From the NCBI GenBank assembly GCA_002099365.1, contig MSED01000001.1, positions 1,116,001 to 1,180,000 of the forward strand: a stretch of 64,000 nt of DNA. The letters are read 5' to 3'. How positions within the stretch are numbered: position 1 is the first letter of the stretch; every line of letters begins with the position of its first letter. The position numbers and the translations under genes are program-made. Below, piece by piece: positions 10,301-21,100 of the stretch. The stretch is from Phialophora verrucosa. Its lineage: Eukaryota > Ascomycota > Eurotiomycetes > Chaetothyriales > Herpotrichiellaceae. The notes beneath the pieces are model-generated. The model did not search any database, was not told the origin of the DNA, and was given only the letters and a program-made list of their open reading frames with translations.

Positions 10301-13137
10301 GAGTCACTGTCGGGTTCGTGCTTGGACCCGGTGTCGGCTTTGGCGACCGAGATGTGATTCTTGATGCGCCGTGCTGTAGAATTAGACCCCTGAGACTCGC
10401 CGAGTCCATCGTCGCGCACTTTACGCACCGGGGTGTTGATAGAGATCGGTTTCGAAGGAGCGTCATCGAGACGGCCTTGGGGATGAGGAGATCTCTCGAA
10501 AGCGGCAGGGCTTGCATGGTTCTTCTCCATGACCACATTGTTAGTAGAGACCGAGCGGATGCTCGCAGCCGTTGTAGCCACAGTGGGTCGTGAATGCCCC
10601 AAATTACCAAAAGGCAGTTGGGCCTGCGCATTGGTTATGTTAACTTCGGTACTAGCAACCGCACGGATCGGCGGAGCCAGGCCCCGTAAAGCATAGTTCA
10701 AAGTGCGATTCACCTTCGCAGCCTCAGGCGTCTTCTTGATCGTCGTGCTAGGACTCGAAGCGTCGGCTGAGACAAGAGAGGGCAGCTGCGGTCGAAAGGG
10801 CGAGTTCAAAGACTTATTCGTGAGTACCTTGGTCAGTCCTGACCCAGACTTGGGTGCTTTGATATCTTGCTGAGACATTTCTGACGAGGTGGATGGCGCA
10901 GTGCCAGTAACCTTCGCAGGACTGTTTTGTGCCCTAGGTGCTTTCGAAGTGGCTTCTGAGCTGACCTGCATCTGAAACAATCCCTGATCATATTCATCCA
11001 TCCGGTCGAATACACTCCCAAATGCTTTGGCATGTGAGGAAAGCAGTCCCGGGGCCGGTCGCCTCGGCTCGGTGCTAAGACGACTCTTGCGTGACAGAGT
11101 GGGAGAGTGCGATAGACTCCGACTCCCGCTCGTACGATGGTGTTTCGACATCCTGCGCTTGGGTCGGCGTACAGCTGCACCCTGGGTCTCGGTCATGTAC
11201 GGTATGCTCATGTCTGCCATTCCCAATTCCATGAGACCCATCATCTGTATCTCGTACATCCTGACTCGCGGGACAAAGGGGCCTTTCTTGTGTTTGGGCG
11301 GGCCATCTATCGCCCTGCTCGCATCTGCTAATGTTCTGACTTCCACAGGCTCGGCGTCGGCCGACCAGTACGACAGATCAATCCACTGAGGAATGCCGTA
11401 GCCCCACCCCTGAAGGCCACTACTACTCCATCCTGATATGAAGCTCGCGAAAAATCGGGTGCTGTTCGTTGCGGTGGATGAGACCGCCGGTGACAGCTTT
11501 CTGGGCTGAACAGAGTCAAAGAAGCTGGTGCTAGATGAGTAGTGGCGTTCTTCAGCGCTAGCATCTTCAGTCACCGAAGACAAAAGGGGTTCTTCAGGCC
11601 CAACTGAGCGGTACTTGAACAAAGGCACAGAGTGCAGGGGCATTTTCGATAGGCAAACAATGTCAATGCCAACGCCATTGTTCGTCAAGTTCTGCGACGT
11701 CAAGTTGAGCAGATCCCTGTTGACTTCGAACAATCCAGTGCCGGCGGTGACCACGACAATAGAGACCCCGGTCCGGATCAGATCTCGGTCCTCAAAGTCA
11801 TGTGCGAACTGTGTACTGGCAATATTGATGGCTTCGAGGATGTTCCCTTTCAGGGCTGTACTAGGTCTTCCAGCAATGCGTACCGGCCGAGGTTTGGTAT
11901 CGTCCTTGACTATCTCATCCTGGTTAGACGTGTGCAGGGATATGTCTCTCAGGAAGACGCGAAAATCTTTCTTCAACTCATCGAGAATTGTGGTCCATTG
12001 CGCGCTAGCCATGTCTGTGACAACGACGCGATAGAAGTCCTGGTACTGACGAGCCGTCATATTGGGCGCGCCTGATGTCGGTGCCACTTCTAGTCTCCTG
12101 TCCTTGTTCCTCGCGAGGTCGACCTTGTCATATTCCAGCCGCCCGAAGAGCACAATGCTGACGAGGTGCCGAACCTCCAGATCTGTCCATCGCTTGAAGA
12201 GGTCCGGGAGGAAGCCATTGATCACTCTGTTGAACATGATCTCCCCGTTCCCCTCGGAATCAAAGTCCCACATTTCACTTGACATCTGGATGAAGAGCAC
12301 ATAGCGTGCAGCCTCGCTGCGGAAGATGGGGATTGTTGTGCCAGCAAAGAATGCCGTCGAGACTCTGTGATGATGCACATGAATCGCTTTGACTGTAAGC
12401 TTAATCGTTCCCATGTAGATGATCTTCTGCCCGGCATATACTGTTCTACCAGCCAGCTCCTGCCCAACCAACCGCCACATGTCCGACCTGGCAAGGTAGG
12501 TGTCTCTAAAACTAAATTCGACATGAGATGCTGTGCATTCCTCGAAAGAAGCAGGGACTATGCGGACATGGGACCGTGGCCGGAAGCCAAAAGCCGTCGC
12601 AATGTGAGCCTTGATGGAGACCTGCAAATTAGCCTGCCTCGCCTTGAACTCGGCGGGCGCAAATTTGGCGATGCAGAGGTAGTGGTCCTTCCAGCCGGAA
12701 ACGTCATCGGCCTCCGCCAGAGGTCCGGTATTGCGCGCCGAATCGCCTTGCTCACTGTCTGGCGACTGAAAGTCACGAACATCCGACGTCTCCGGCGCCG
12801 GGAATATTTTGATCAGGCTGCCCTCACGTATCGCCAAGTCTTCCAAGACGGACTCGTTGAGGAGGACATCCTCCGGCGAGAAGTTGTCATCGTGGATCCA
12901 GAGAGAGGCCCGAACGGACAGTGGAGGTGGTGGTGCAGACTGAGAGCTGAGCGTCGCCCGCAAGGTCGACCCGCTACTGGTTCTCCGATGCGCCGTTTTG
13001 CGTTCCATGGACGGATGTGTCTCGATATCATCATCGGCTGCAGTGGAGGAGTGGAGGACGTCTAGGATGCTGGCCCGAGACGAAGGTGAATCAGTCGTCG
13101 AGCCACACGCCAAGCCAAACACGCACCCACGTGACAT
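7327..13137 (-). CDS. IML1: IML1/DEPDC5-like GATOR1 (SEACIT) subunit
   Basis: A single 5.8-kb exon gives 1936 residues from the ATG at 13137; an in-frame ATG at 13008 is a plausible alternative. The N-terminal part has the characteristic segment SLWIHDDNFSPEDVLLN followed by the large IML1 domain. A DEP domain lies at about 1340-1412 (HYSCFMGEDLTNWLVHNF, then an HVNSKHIFKDGNYFY end), then a conserved C-terminal domain, then a Ser/Pro-rich tail. Iml1 with Npr2 and Npr3 forms the GTPase-activating complex for the Rag GTPase Gtr1 at the vacuole and shuts down TORC1 when amino acids are low. Long low-complexity inserts (about 650-980) explain the size. The gene directly downstream of its own promoter region (FNIP-like) acts on the other Rag GTPase, which makes the pair notable. 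Confidence 0.93.
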   Translation of the reverse strand: MSRGCVFGLACGSTTDSPSSRASILDVLHSSTAADDDIETHPSMERKTAHRRTSSGSTLRATLSSQSAPPPPLSVRASLWIHDDNFSPEDVLLNESVLEDLAIREGSLIKIFPAPETSDVRDFQSPDSEQGDSARNTGPLAEADDVSGWKDHYLCIAKFAPAEFKARQANLQVSIKAHIATAFGFRPRSHVRIVPASFEECTASHVEFSFRDTYLARSDMWRLVGQELAGRTVYAGQKIIYMGTIKLTVKAIHVHHHRVSTAFFAGTTIPIFRSEAARYVLFIQMSSEMWDFDSEGNGEIMFNRVINGFLPDLFKRWTDLEVRHLVSIVLFGRLEYDKVDLARNKDRRLEVAPTSGAPNMTARQYQDFYRVVVTDMASAQWTTILDELKKDFRVFLRDISLHTSNQDEIVKDDTKPRPVRIAGRPSTALKGNILEAINIASTQFAHDFEDRDLIRTGVSIVVVTAGTGLFEVNRDLLNLTSQNLTNNGVGIDIVCLSKMPLHSVPLFKYRSVGPEEPLLSSVTEDASAEERHYSSSTSFFDSVQPRKLSPAVSSTATNSTRFFASFISGWSSSGLQGWGYGIPQWIDLSYWSADAEPVEVRTLADASRAIDGPPKHKKGPFVPRVRMYEIQMMGLMELGMADMSIPYMTETQGAAVRRPKRRMSKHHRTSGSRSLSHSPTLSRKSRLSTEPRRPAPGLLSSHAKAFGSVFDRMDEYDQGLFQMQVSSEATSKAPRAQNSPAKVTGTAPSTSSEMSQQDIKAPKSGSGLTKVLTNKSLNSPFRPQLPSLVSADASSPSTTIKKTPEAAKVNRTLNYALRGLAPPIRAVASTEVNITNAQAQLPFGNLGHSRPTVATTAASIRSVSTNNVVMEKNHASPAAFERSPHPQGRLDDAPSKPISINTPVRKVRDDGLGESQGSNSTARRIKNHISVAKADTGSKHEPDSDSSISTESDVSDVSDGAETADSQLGMSVASSVPKSTLPFVRNVNASNPLKRHPERETLYGRWQHLYPRKPRAATVKWRSLCTPASVPLTTEDFPTKDELEMDFDSTTYELTLTHSNELLEEPESRDILLREMLALRFAHGYQLVVGPALLETLGPGTCDSSSFFTPNLVRPDGSFIVMSMGNTIQKISLEQDDRLQVTKYLRRPPAVKPSAPQQISYYPNIRTILSGAYKLRDMHFNGFSEQYPWEAADKYLENLQRQPDVDVQALRFWRARFVLIPVAPPASSWRPASSEPEESEEEIHLRGIRVLTQMWQRARYVPLDERRPAHNRLSTMKRKDRNPLRINLETLNPSELVATELDKLVAAEEAGEGQNTQLLPEAEQFERDSFSLPKLAQALQGENGIEIKTRRWHWRLHYSCFMGEDLTNWLVHNFRDIDTREEAVELGNDLMKENLFEHVNSKHIFKDGNYFYSIKPEFRTQRSDTRQSWFPASRRSERSVPPTPATEHPNREVLSGRSRSGSNLAVHGQVASELAKTLADKKKRTVTLSKMIRIDVDTRKRSNRPEIVNLHYDRIHNPENCYHLELSWLNTTSKLVDDAIVGWTTQAEKYGLKLVEVPIAEAFKVPEHEPFRATYRVKLALDPPRRSAATSVYYTAVAFGPQAPLKEDVHFYQKALLKRFNFVLDLEAPSEFPENVEIKYSWGDLDYRYTQFVHRSGVCLAQITDEGDLLLLANRLYNSRQASAKETSKFDASKKDNLTPNTSSSMLMRPQTLTSTHSAPLPSMQASGIIGLNVQSPHTGPYASPLIRPLKSTPIPPTIPDVRTSSSVDNGNHISSNPAFIGPTINQQPIPSTNFAIPQTPKVTADVLGTRRALIASGLTHYVTPEQIKDDIESFCQDATQLDDFYKEVTAMLLPLQQAGMRDRESSPQMGATTNGKELRVRTGKTSSSLLRPVRETELDSENGMDMNIEIPEFRLPDPKYVNVRRQAGGSVSGQS

Positions 13138-13467
13138 TCAATGGTGGTGGGGGTAGGAGGCTCAGGGGGCAGTTGCACCCATGTACTGCGACCCCCTTGC
13201 AACCCAGCGAGTTGGAACTCCCGATAGGGTCGCGGTCCACGAGTCACAGATGCAGCGAGAAGAAACTGCGACCAAAGCGCAACCATGGCACGGCTCAAGA
13301 TTCTTCTTCATTCGCCTTCATCAAAAGCACTTGTACTACTAACACATATCTGCTCTAAAGGGTATCATCGTGTCGGCACAGTGGCCACAAGCAGAAAGGG
13401 GGTTCATCAGTCGTCATATGTACAGCCCGGGTGCCTTACACATGCCCCAGGTGTCCCTTCCTTCTCC
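13138..13467. other. IML1 promoter / FNIP-like gene 3' region
   Basis: 330 bp between two minus-strand genes in tandem. It must hold the 3' end of the FNIP-like transcript and the IML1 promoter. No further gene or clear motif was seen. Confidence 0.6.
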
Positions 13468-16400
13468 TCACCACACGCTTCTCGTTTCGACGTTAAGGAG
13501 CCACTTTTTCACTCCTTCGCGCAGGACATTGTCCTGCTTCATTCCGTGCTTCACCGCATCCCCATCGATGGTGACCTGGCCGTCGGCGCCACGGCGGCGA
13601 TGGTGCTTGGCCAGATCATCATTGACACTTTTCACAACTTCCTCCAACGCGCCAACCACGGCCTGCCGGCACCCAGACTGCGCCATTGTAGACGCTGGGT
13701 GCCAGGGTTTGTTTTTCCCGGAACCGGAAATTGCTAGTGGCATGGATTTAGCGGAAGTGGTCGTCGCAGCAGACGCCGTCCGTGAATGCGTTCTAGACGT
13801 TGCAACCGACCTTTGCCTCGCGGCCTCGGTCTCGTTCAGGACACGTTCAAGCGCGTCTGTGAGAGTAGTGTCAAAGTCCATCACTTTCTCGTTTTCGAAG
13901 CGCTCAACCACCGTAAATTTGGAACGTGTCTGGCGTCTTGATGAAGCTGCTGGGCTAGCTGGCCCTTCTGAGCTTGGATCGACTGCAATAGGTGCAGGCT
14001 CGTCAATTACTGCTTCTTTATACATCATCCGCTTCAAGGTCAGGCGTTGAATGGTGAATGTCCGAAAATCAGCCAGTAGGGTCGTGCAGACATGGGCCCA
14101 TCGTTCTTTGGTTCGTTCTTCAGGCAGTAAAACGCAGAATACACCCGTAGGGGCCTCTTCCCTTGTCATACTCTGCTCTACTTCGCTTTGGAGCTCTGGG
14201 TATGCTTTGACACCCTGGAGAACAAAGTCTTCGTGGTATCGCTTTAGATAGCCTGCAACATTTGTAGGATTGGAGCCCGCAGCATCGGCCCCGAATGAGC
14301 GGGAGCTGTGTGATGACCCACCTTCGTCTGTGCTGGCAAACGAGGGGGAATTGTGCTGCAGGGACGATGAAGGAGATTTCCCGTCATTCCAACCGATAAA
14401 CCCTGGAAGATTCAAGTCCACGTCGATGACTCCATCCTTGTCGTCGACCGTTAGCTGTGGAGGGCGTACGTCACTCGCATCGATGAACGGATGACGACCC
14501 GCTGTAGTCCCGATTTCATGATCTGATGTTCCGCCCTGTCGCAGACGAGCGGCCTCGTTGACCATGGCCTCCAACTGGCTGGGCAGTCTTCCTTGAATCG
14601 GTACTGATCTCGGGGCAAGCCTGCGGCGTTCACTCAAGCTACCAGTGGCTGCTGTGCTCGCCATCTCACCTGTCGAAGATGTCGAATCTTGTCTTTTGGT
14701 CCAAAAGCCAGAAACATTGCTGACCAAAGAACCCCAATTGATGCTCGGCGGTCTGGAGCGGGTCTGATTAGTGCTATCTCGTCGGAGTATTCTAGCTAGA
14801 TCGGCCTCTGCAATAGTCGTGTCGCCGTCAACAATAGCGGCTTCAGGAAAGTAGCTGTCAGTCTTGCTTGCAAAGTGTGGAATCGGAGTCCCCAACCCCG
14901 GGGTGGCTGTGGAACTGGTAGCGTTCGTTTTGTGAGCCTGACCTGGCCCATCTGTCGGCGCGAACACTGAGGTCTGTCTGCTGGAGCCAGGCTCGACCTC
15001 ACTGCGTGAAACTGCCAACCGAGTGTTACTGCGGATTGCTCGAGAGATGGCGCTAACACTCTCAGACGATGAGACGCTGGTGGAGAGCCCGGAAATGTCG
15101 CGACGGGCGAATGAGACAGGCCCGTCGCGGGACTTATTGTGAGCATGGCGACGCAATGAACCTTCATGGACGCCTCTGTTGGCAGGCGAAGAAGAGCTGA
15201 TGTCGGGTGTCAGCAGCGGCGACAAATAGTCGCTTTTTTGCTTAGCGAGTGCATTGCGTGGGAGAAATGAAGCAAGTAAGAAAATGATACGTCGTGCCAT
15301 CGAGCGATTATCGCAGATGATGACAGTCCGAGATGCAAGATTGCTGGGAGGGGCTTTTCCTTTATGCAGCGCACGAAACTGTTTGCGATACCAGTCAGGC
15401 CCGATCCTCTCCAGCCATTCCGTGTGGCTGCCCAGAAACGCGGTCAGAAGATTGAAGAGGAAGAAATTCTGCTGCTTGCTCCCACAAAGCCGAACGAGAT
15501 AGCGAGCTTCATCCAGCCAGTGGCCACCATTGTCAAGGCCTAAGCCTGTGAGCACACGTGGAATGCGCAAGGCGTACGAGATCCGCCACAGGGCGTGTTT
15601 GGCAGCTCGTTGCACTTCTGGAAATTGGTTCAATCTGTTTGGTGACCGAAGGTAGATGTTGCGCTGGTTTGTACGTTGCTCGTATGGGCCTTTTGGCGCT
15701 TTGGCAGCAGAGCTAATCAAGGCAAAGTCCACCTCCTGCAGGAGCTCGCTGATCTTGTTACGCGCCAGTGCCTCGACCACAGCGAGGCTTCTCAGTATCA
15801 CATCCCAATTGCGGACCACGATTTCAATGCCTTTGTCGGACAGGTAGGTCGATGATTCATCGGTCCACAAGTGCTCTGGTATAGCGGTTAGGAATGTCCA
15901 TGAAGAAAAAGACCCTGACCCTTGAGAATTAGGAGTCGATGACGCCGTAAACGAGGCTCTTGACGGAGGACGTGCTGAAGACGTACTAGGGTGCACATCT
16001 CCAGGGCGAGGCAGATAGAAAAGCAAGCCCATTGCAAATACTGGAGTCTTCTTCTCCACCAGTTTTGGTTTCTTTGGCTGAATCGGGGATTCGGCTTGCT
16101 CGTCCTTCCCATCAGACATCGGACTAGGTGAGCTGATTTGTCCAGCAGAAGACCTCCGGTGTTGCCTCAAATCATCCTGAGCCTCGGGGAGAGCAACTGG
16201 AAACATGCGGGTGACTAGGATGGCATCGCGCGGTTCAGGATCTGGCCCCTTTACAGGGGGCGGTGGAGTATGGGCATTCTCGGGGCTTATAGCCGTTTTT
16301 GCTCTCATAAGAGGAGTACGAGAAGGTGCCGTGGCCGGAGCATTAGATGTGGGCGCACGTGGACTCAGGTCACTCACGGGGCTCTGGTCACCCGGAAGGA

Positions 16401-16941
16401 AGTGCAACTTGGTGCTGGACCCTGATTTGGCTGCACTGCTCACACCAAACATGCAGTCGACGACATTGCCGAGATGGTCCGTCGTTTCCGACTCCTTGTT
16501 AGGGCGCGTCCAGGATGCCGGTCCTCCCGAGATTGTTGAGCTCCTGTTCCTGAAATGCCCCATCATGGGAGTGCCAGGGCCTGCACGAGCCGGTTGGCCA
16601 GCAGGTTGAGACGAACTGCCCTTTCTCTGAGGAGTGGCCGATTCTCTGGGGTCAACAGGCTGGGTGTCGAATAGCAGCAGAGGACGGTCATTTGTGCCGA
16701 AAGCATCCTGCGCTATGATGAGTCTCAAGTCCCTCGTGTCGTTCAGCTCCAACCCAGCACGGTCATCGAAGGGCGAGATGCGGACTGTGGGAGAGCCAAA
16801 TGGGGTGGTAGGCGGTGAAGCCGAACTTGACCGTCCATCATGATGAGCTTCGGGCCACAAAAGGGTGCGCGTGTGTGTCTCATCCGTTGCGCTTTCGAGC
16901 TGGCTGCCTCTGGCATACCCTTGGATCAATCTTCCCAGCAT
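13468..16941 (-). CDS. folliculin-interacting protein (FNIP/LST4-like)
   Basis: A single exon of 1157 residues. The N-terminus carries the FNIP_N signature: VRISPFDDRAGL, then a block with TRDLRLIIAQDAFG and RPLLLFDT, near residues 50-95. A middle domain contains FAMGLLFYLPRP and later EHLWTDESSTYLSDKGIE and VVRNWDVILRSLAVVEAL. The C-terminus has LLADFRTFTIQRLTLKRMMY and ends near MAQSGCRQAVVGALEEVV. Ser/Pro-rich spacers separate the blocks. FNIP/Lst4 partners folliculin/Lst7 (both with longin-DENN folds); the complex is the activating GAP for Gtr2/RagC on the vacuole and promotes TORC1. Next to IML1 on the same strand, it forms a pair of opposing TORC1 regulators. The family call is strong; equivalence to yeast Lst4 is by known family relationship. 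Confidence 0.85.
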   Translation of the reverse strand: MLGRLIQGYARGSQLESATDETHTRTLLWPEAHHDGRSSSASPPTTPFGSPTVRISPFDDRAGLELNDTRDLRLIIAQDAFGTNDRPLLLFDTQPVDPRESATPQRKGSSSQPAGQPARAGPGTPMMGHFRNRSSTISGGPASWTRPNKESETTDHLGNVVDCMFGVSSAAKSGSSTKLHFLPGDQSPVSDLSPRAPTSNAPATAPSRTPLMRAKTAISPENAHTPPPPVKGPDPEPRDAILVTRMFPVALPEAQDDLRQHRRSSAGQISSPSPMSDGKDEQAESPIQPKKPKLVEKKTPVFAMGLLFYLPRPGDVHPSTSSARPPSRASFTASSTPNSQGSGSFSSWTFLTAIPEHLWTDESSTYLSDKGIEIVVRNWDVILRSLAVVEALARNKISELLQEVDFALISSAAKAPKGPYEQRTNQRNIYLRSPNRLNQFPEVQRAAKHALWRISYALRIPRVLTGLGLDNGGHWLDEARYLVRLCGSKQQNFFLFNLLTAFLGSHTEWLERIGPDWYRKQFRALHKGKAPPSNLASRTVIICDNRSMARRIIFLLASFLPRNALAKQKSDYLSPLLTPDISSSSPANRGVHEGSLRRHAHNKSRDGPVSFARRDISGLSTSVSSSESVSAISRAIRSNTRLAVSRSEVEPGSSRQTSVFAPTDGPGQAHKTNATSSTATPGLGTPIPHFASKTDSYFPEAAIVDGDTTIAEADLARILRRDSTNQTRSRPPSINWGSLVSNVSGFWTKRQDSTSSTGEMASTAATGSLSERRRLAPRSVPIQGRLPSQLEAMVNEAARLRQGGTSDHEIGTTAGRHPFIDASDVRPPQLTVDDKDGVIDVDLNLPGFIGWNDGKSPSSSLQHNSPSFASTDEGGSSHSSRSFGADAAGSNPTNVAGYLKRYHEDFVLQGVKAYPELQSEVEQSMTREEAPTGVFCVLLPEERTKERWAHVCTTLLADFRTFTIQRLTLKRMMYKEAVIDEPAPIAVDPSSEGPASPAASSRRQTRSKFTVVERFENEKVMDFDTTLTDALERVLNETEAARQRSVATSRTHSRTASAATTTSAKSMPLAISGSGKNKPWHPASTMAQSGCRQAVVGALEEVVKSVNDDLAKHHRRRGADGQVTIDGDAVKHGMKQDNVLREGVKKWLLNVETRSVW

Positions 16942-18102
16942 CTCAACTGAATGCCACTGCTACTGGGGACACTGTCAAAATGTTACAAGAGCGTCAAGGC
17001 GCCGCCGGCCGACAGGATCTTGCGAGGGTCGAGGTAGGGGGTGAAGCGTTGTGGTTGCGAACAGGACTATTTTGTCGCAGACGTCGAGACATGTTGTGAA
17101 CGACCTGGCGATTGCTGCCCCGGAGCAACGTACAAGGAGAGAAGAGGCAGCAAGGTCACTGCTCACTGCCGTAGTGGTCTGACTTGGTCTGACTCTTGCT
17201 GTCGCATTCCGCAGTTCGCTTGGAGAAGGACGGGATGGAGACAGGAATGTCATCTCATCTCCAAAATTACGGTGAAGAAAACAAGCCACCACCCGCTAAC
17301 CACATTGGGCTTCGTTTGAGAATTGTCGATCGAGCTTTCTCATCACCAAGAAACATGTCAGGTTGAACATGTTGCTCAAAGGAGCAGCTTTCATATGCTT
17401 GCGACTTAAAGCACGGACAACGTATCCTCATGGATGGGGTGCTTTCTTCTCAACACCGCGGTCTATCTCAGGAGCTGCACGGGCTCGTGTGGAGGCTCCA
17501 AGCTGAACGAGATCTACAGGAGGGAGACTGAGACTCCCACGTTCGCGGCTGTGGCTAAAACAGTTGCTGCTCTCCGAAAACAATTGCATCAATCGACCTG
17601 CTCATCTGAGAGACACCGTACCCAGCAAGCTCGATGCGTTGTGTTGCGTTCTGTTGTGTCTCCCAGGTGGTGGCCGACTGGAAGCATCTTTCTCACTTCC
17701 GTTTCATCTCGAGATGGATATCGCTTCGTCACTGTTAACTTCACACTTCACCTTCCCATACTTCATCTCATCCCCTTACACTCGATCTTATCATTGCATA
17801 CTTCATCTCATCTCTATATACTCTATCTTATCATTGCATACTTCATCTCACTTTCTCATCCTTCATCTATTGCTCTCGCAGCTTGGTCGGCCTCGGAACA
17901 CTCCCCCTCAATGTTCTCGTTGACCACTGGCTAATATCACACTCTTCACTATCCCTTTAGATCCTGTCAATCCCAGGAAAAACACTCTTGGTAGGCCTCT
18001 CACAATTATAAGTATTTCGTCTTTGACACCGTTGGATCAATCTCTCCTCTCCATCCTTGACGGGAAATTTCGTATTGCAACCTACGGCATAGCTCGCAAG
18101 GT
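16942..18102. other. divergent promoter region, FNIP-like / ULS1-like genes
   Basis: 1.16 kb between two divergent start codons. The half nearer the ULS1-like gene is pyrimidine-rich on the plus strand (about 17690-17880) and includes a 40-bp tandem repeat listed separately. The short open frames here match nothing recognisable. Confidence 0.6.
17741..17860. repeat. 40-bp tandem repeat in pyrimidine-rich leader
   Basis: Three consecutive 40-nt units are seen. Those at 17781-17820 and 17821-17860 are near identical over their first 30 bases (core ATCTTATCATTGCATACTTC); the unit at 17741-17780 is diverged but keeps CATACTTCATCTCA. It sits 240-360 bp upstream of the ULS1-like start codon, within the likely promoter or 5' leader. 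Confidence 0.85.
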
Positions 18103-21100
18103 GTGATGGATTCACCGAATGTCGCTGCAGTCAAACCAGACCGCGTTGACATCGACCTCACTGACGACACAGATGACTTCGTCTGCGAGATCCAAGACGT
18201 TTCACCAAAAGAACCTGTGTTCAAGCAAGAACCGAGCGAAGGGAATACAAGAATCCTTGGTCTCACGGCCTACACGGCTGAGACCGATGTCGAGCGACCT
18301 GACGCTGGTTTTCTCAAGCAAAGCCATGAGCCGAAAGAGAATACAGCCCCAAAGTGTTGTGAGCCAGTTGAGATTGCAGTCATCCAGCCAGATGATCGGC
18401 AAGCTGGACCCAAATTTCTGCAGATCAATGACGAGCAAACCAACTCTGCGACAATGCCCATCCATTCCCAGGATGAGCTGACCGAGATTGGCACCAGTGA
18501 GAATAAGCTTGGAACTGAGAGTTCCGAGATTGATCAGGTCGCTGATAGCCCGGCTAAAGTCGCTTCTATCCAACCCGACAGGGCCGAATTTGACACTATG
18601 TCGGACAACATTGACGATCAACAGGAAGAGGCCCTGTTTATTCCAGTTTCCGAAGACGACAAGGCCACTTTGGCTGAGCTAAACAGCGATCAAAATAACG
18701 TCAATCTCGTAGACGCTGCGGAGAGCGCCCCGGCTGACCATTTCGAAGAACGAAAAGATGGCACAATCAGTATTGGGCTGAATCCCTTCAGCAACAGCGA
18801 TGTTACTGTCTCGCCCGAGGGCATCCATTTCGATCCATTGCCAAACTTCGACCCATTTCCCGATGCGAACTCGGGATTTCCCGGTTTCGATGCTCTACTG
18901 CAATACAACCAGAACAAGGCGGAGCTTGACGAGGATAGCGAGATCGTCGCAGATTCTGCTCCAGATGGCGTTGTAGGAGGGTACACCGAGAACGCCTACG
19001 CTGAGAACGCCTACGCTGCTAATGGCGTTGCGGAAGGGTCTCAAGTGCCATTAGGCGATCGGGTCGATGATGACAAAGAGATTATGGACTGGGACTCTGG
19101 TCTAGAAAAAGACCTGGCAGCAGCGAGTAAAAAGGCGGCCGCGACCTTTGCCAAGGTGAAGAAGCAATATGAGCAAAAGAAGGCTGAGGGTACAAATACT
19201 CAAGAAGATGACATTCGATTTAATGCAGAGAAAAGTGCAGAACAGCGTCGCCTCCGCGACGTCGAGAGGAGTCAGATGGTAGTGGAAGGTTCACCAGAGC
19301 AAACAGGCTTACCCCCCGGCTATAGGGAAGAAGACTCTCTTTTTGTCCCCGAACATCCTCGAAGTCCCGATGCACGAAGTCCCAATCCTCCAAGTCCCAA
19401 TCCTCCAAGTCCCAATCCTCCAAGTCCCAATCCTCCAAGTCCCGATCCTCAAAGTCTCGAACCTCAACCAAAGAAGAGAGCGCCGCCCAAGGCACGGAAT
19501 CGCCTCTCAAAGAAAGAAGTGGACGATGCCATATCCGCTGGCATCCATGCTGGATTTGGAGGGGGCCGCAAACCCAAGAGGAAGGCGAGAGCATCGAGTG
19601 AGGATCGCGAACCGAAGAAGAGACGTGGAACGAACAAGACGAGTGGTAGCGGTGTCAAAAAGCCGGCTGCAAAGCGAGGCCGAAAGCGGCGGCCTCCTAT
19701 GTCCAATATCGCGAGTCTGGGCCGAACTAACATTATAGAGGCCGCCCAGGCAAATGCCTTACGACCCGATATGCCAACCTTCACAGCCACCAACAAAGCA
19801 AAGGCCCTCCAGGAACTCATTGCGAGCTTACCTTCCGCTGAGCGAGGCACCGCTGGATCTGATCGCTCGGCCGTCATAGAGGCTACGATGAAATTTAGAG
19901 GCAGGGGTGCAGTTAGATCCGATGGCCGTGGGGGGTGGGTGCTCAAAGGCATGGAAACCTCCTTGTACATGCACCAGCTGCTTGGTGCTGCCTTCTTGCG
20001 AGATCGAGAGAATGGCGACTCGAGGCCTAAAGGGGGTATGGTGTGTGATGAGATGGGCTTTGGCAAGACTATTCAAATGATGTAAGCTTCACCATCGGTT
20101 GAGTCTCCAGGCGCCTATCTTTACTGACCTAACTTACGACAGCGCCAATATGATCGATGGTAAACCCGAACCGGGAAGCGCTGTTAAGACCACATTAATC
20201 ATCGCCCCGCCGACTTTACTCAACCAGTGGATGCAGGAAATGGACAAACACGTGAAGGGCAATAGCCTTGGCCGGATCCTACGGTATCACTCTGGCTCCC
20301 GTCTACAAAGCAACAATGTCGTGGCCGACCTAATGGATTATGACGTGATCCTGACAAGCTATGGTGAGGTCCAGAGGAGCTATCCGCTGTGTGAACCGCC
20401 TAAGCACCTGGCTTCAGAAGACAAGAAGAATGAGTGGTGGAAAAAGTACTATCAAGAGAATGTCGGCCCGCTTCACCGCATCAAGTTCCATCGCATCGTT
20501 CTTGACGAAGCCCACCACATCAAGAACCACGCTTCTAAGACGTCGATCGCTGTCCGCGCGCTGACAGGCAACTTTAAATGGTGCATCACAGGGACTCCAA
20601 TTCTGAACTATGTCGAGGAGCTGTACCCCTACTTCGCCTTCCTCAAGGTCCCGCATACTGGCAACTATGACACCTTCTGCCATAACTATACCAATAGCCG
20701 CAAGAACTGCTGGGAGCCCGTCCAGCTGGATAGGATTCGCGGGATCCTCCAGGCTATCATGCTAAGGAGGACCCACGTGAACACCCTCTTCGGTTCCCCT
20801 ATTGTGAAATTACCAGGTGTCACGCACAAAACAGTGCTGGTCGAATTCAACCCGGTTGAGCGGAACATCTACAATATGGTGAAATCGAGGTACATCCAGC
20901 AAATCAACAACTACTCGAAGTCTGGGTCTTTATTCTCTAACTACGGGAACATTCTCAGCATGCTGCTTCGCCTTCGCATGCTGTGTTCTCACATCTTATT
21001 GATCCAAGATGTGCTAAAGGCAATGTTTACCGCCGCGGACGTCGAAGCCCTCTGGCGCCTCACAGCCAAGGAGGTTGAAGCTAGTGACGATCCCGCCCAG

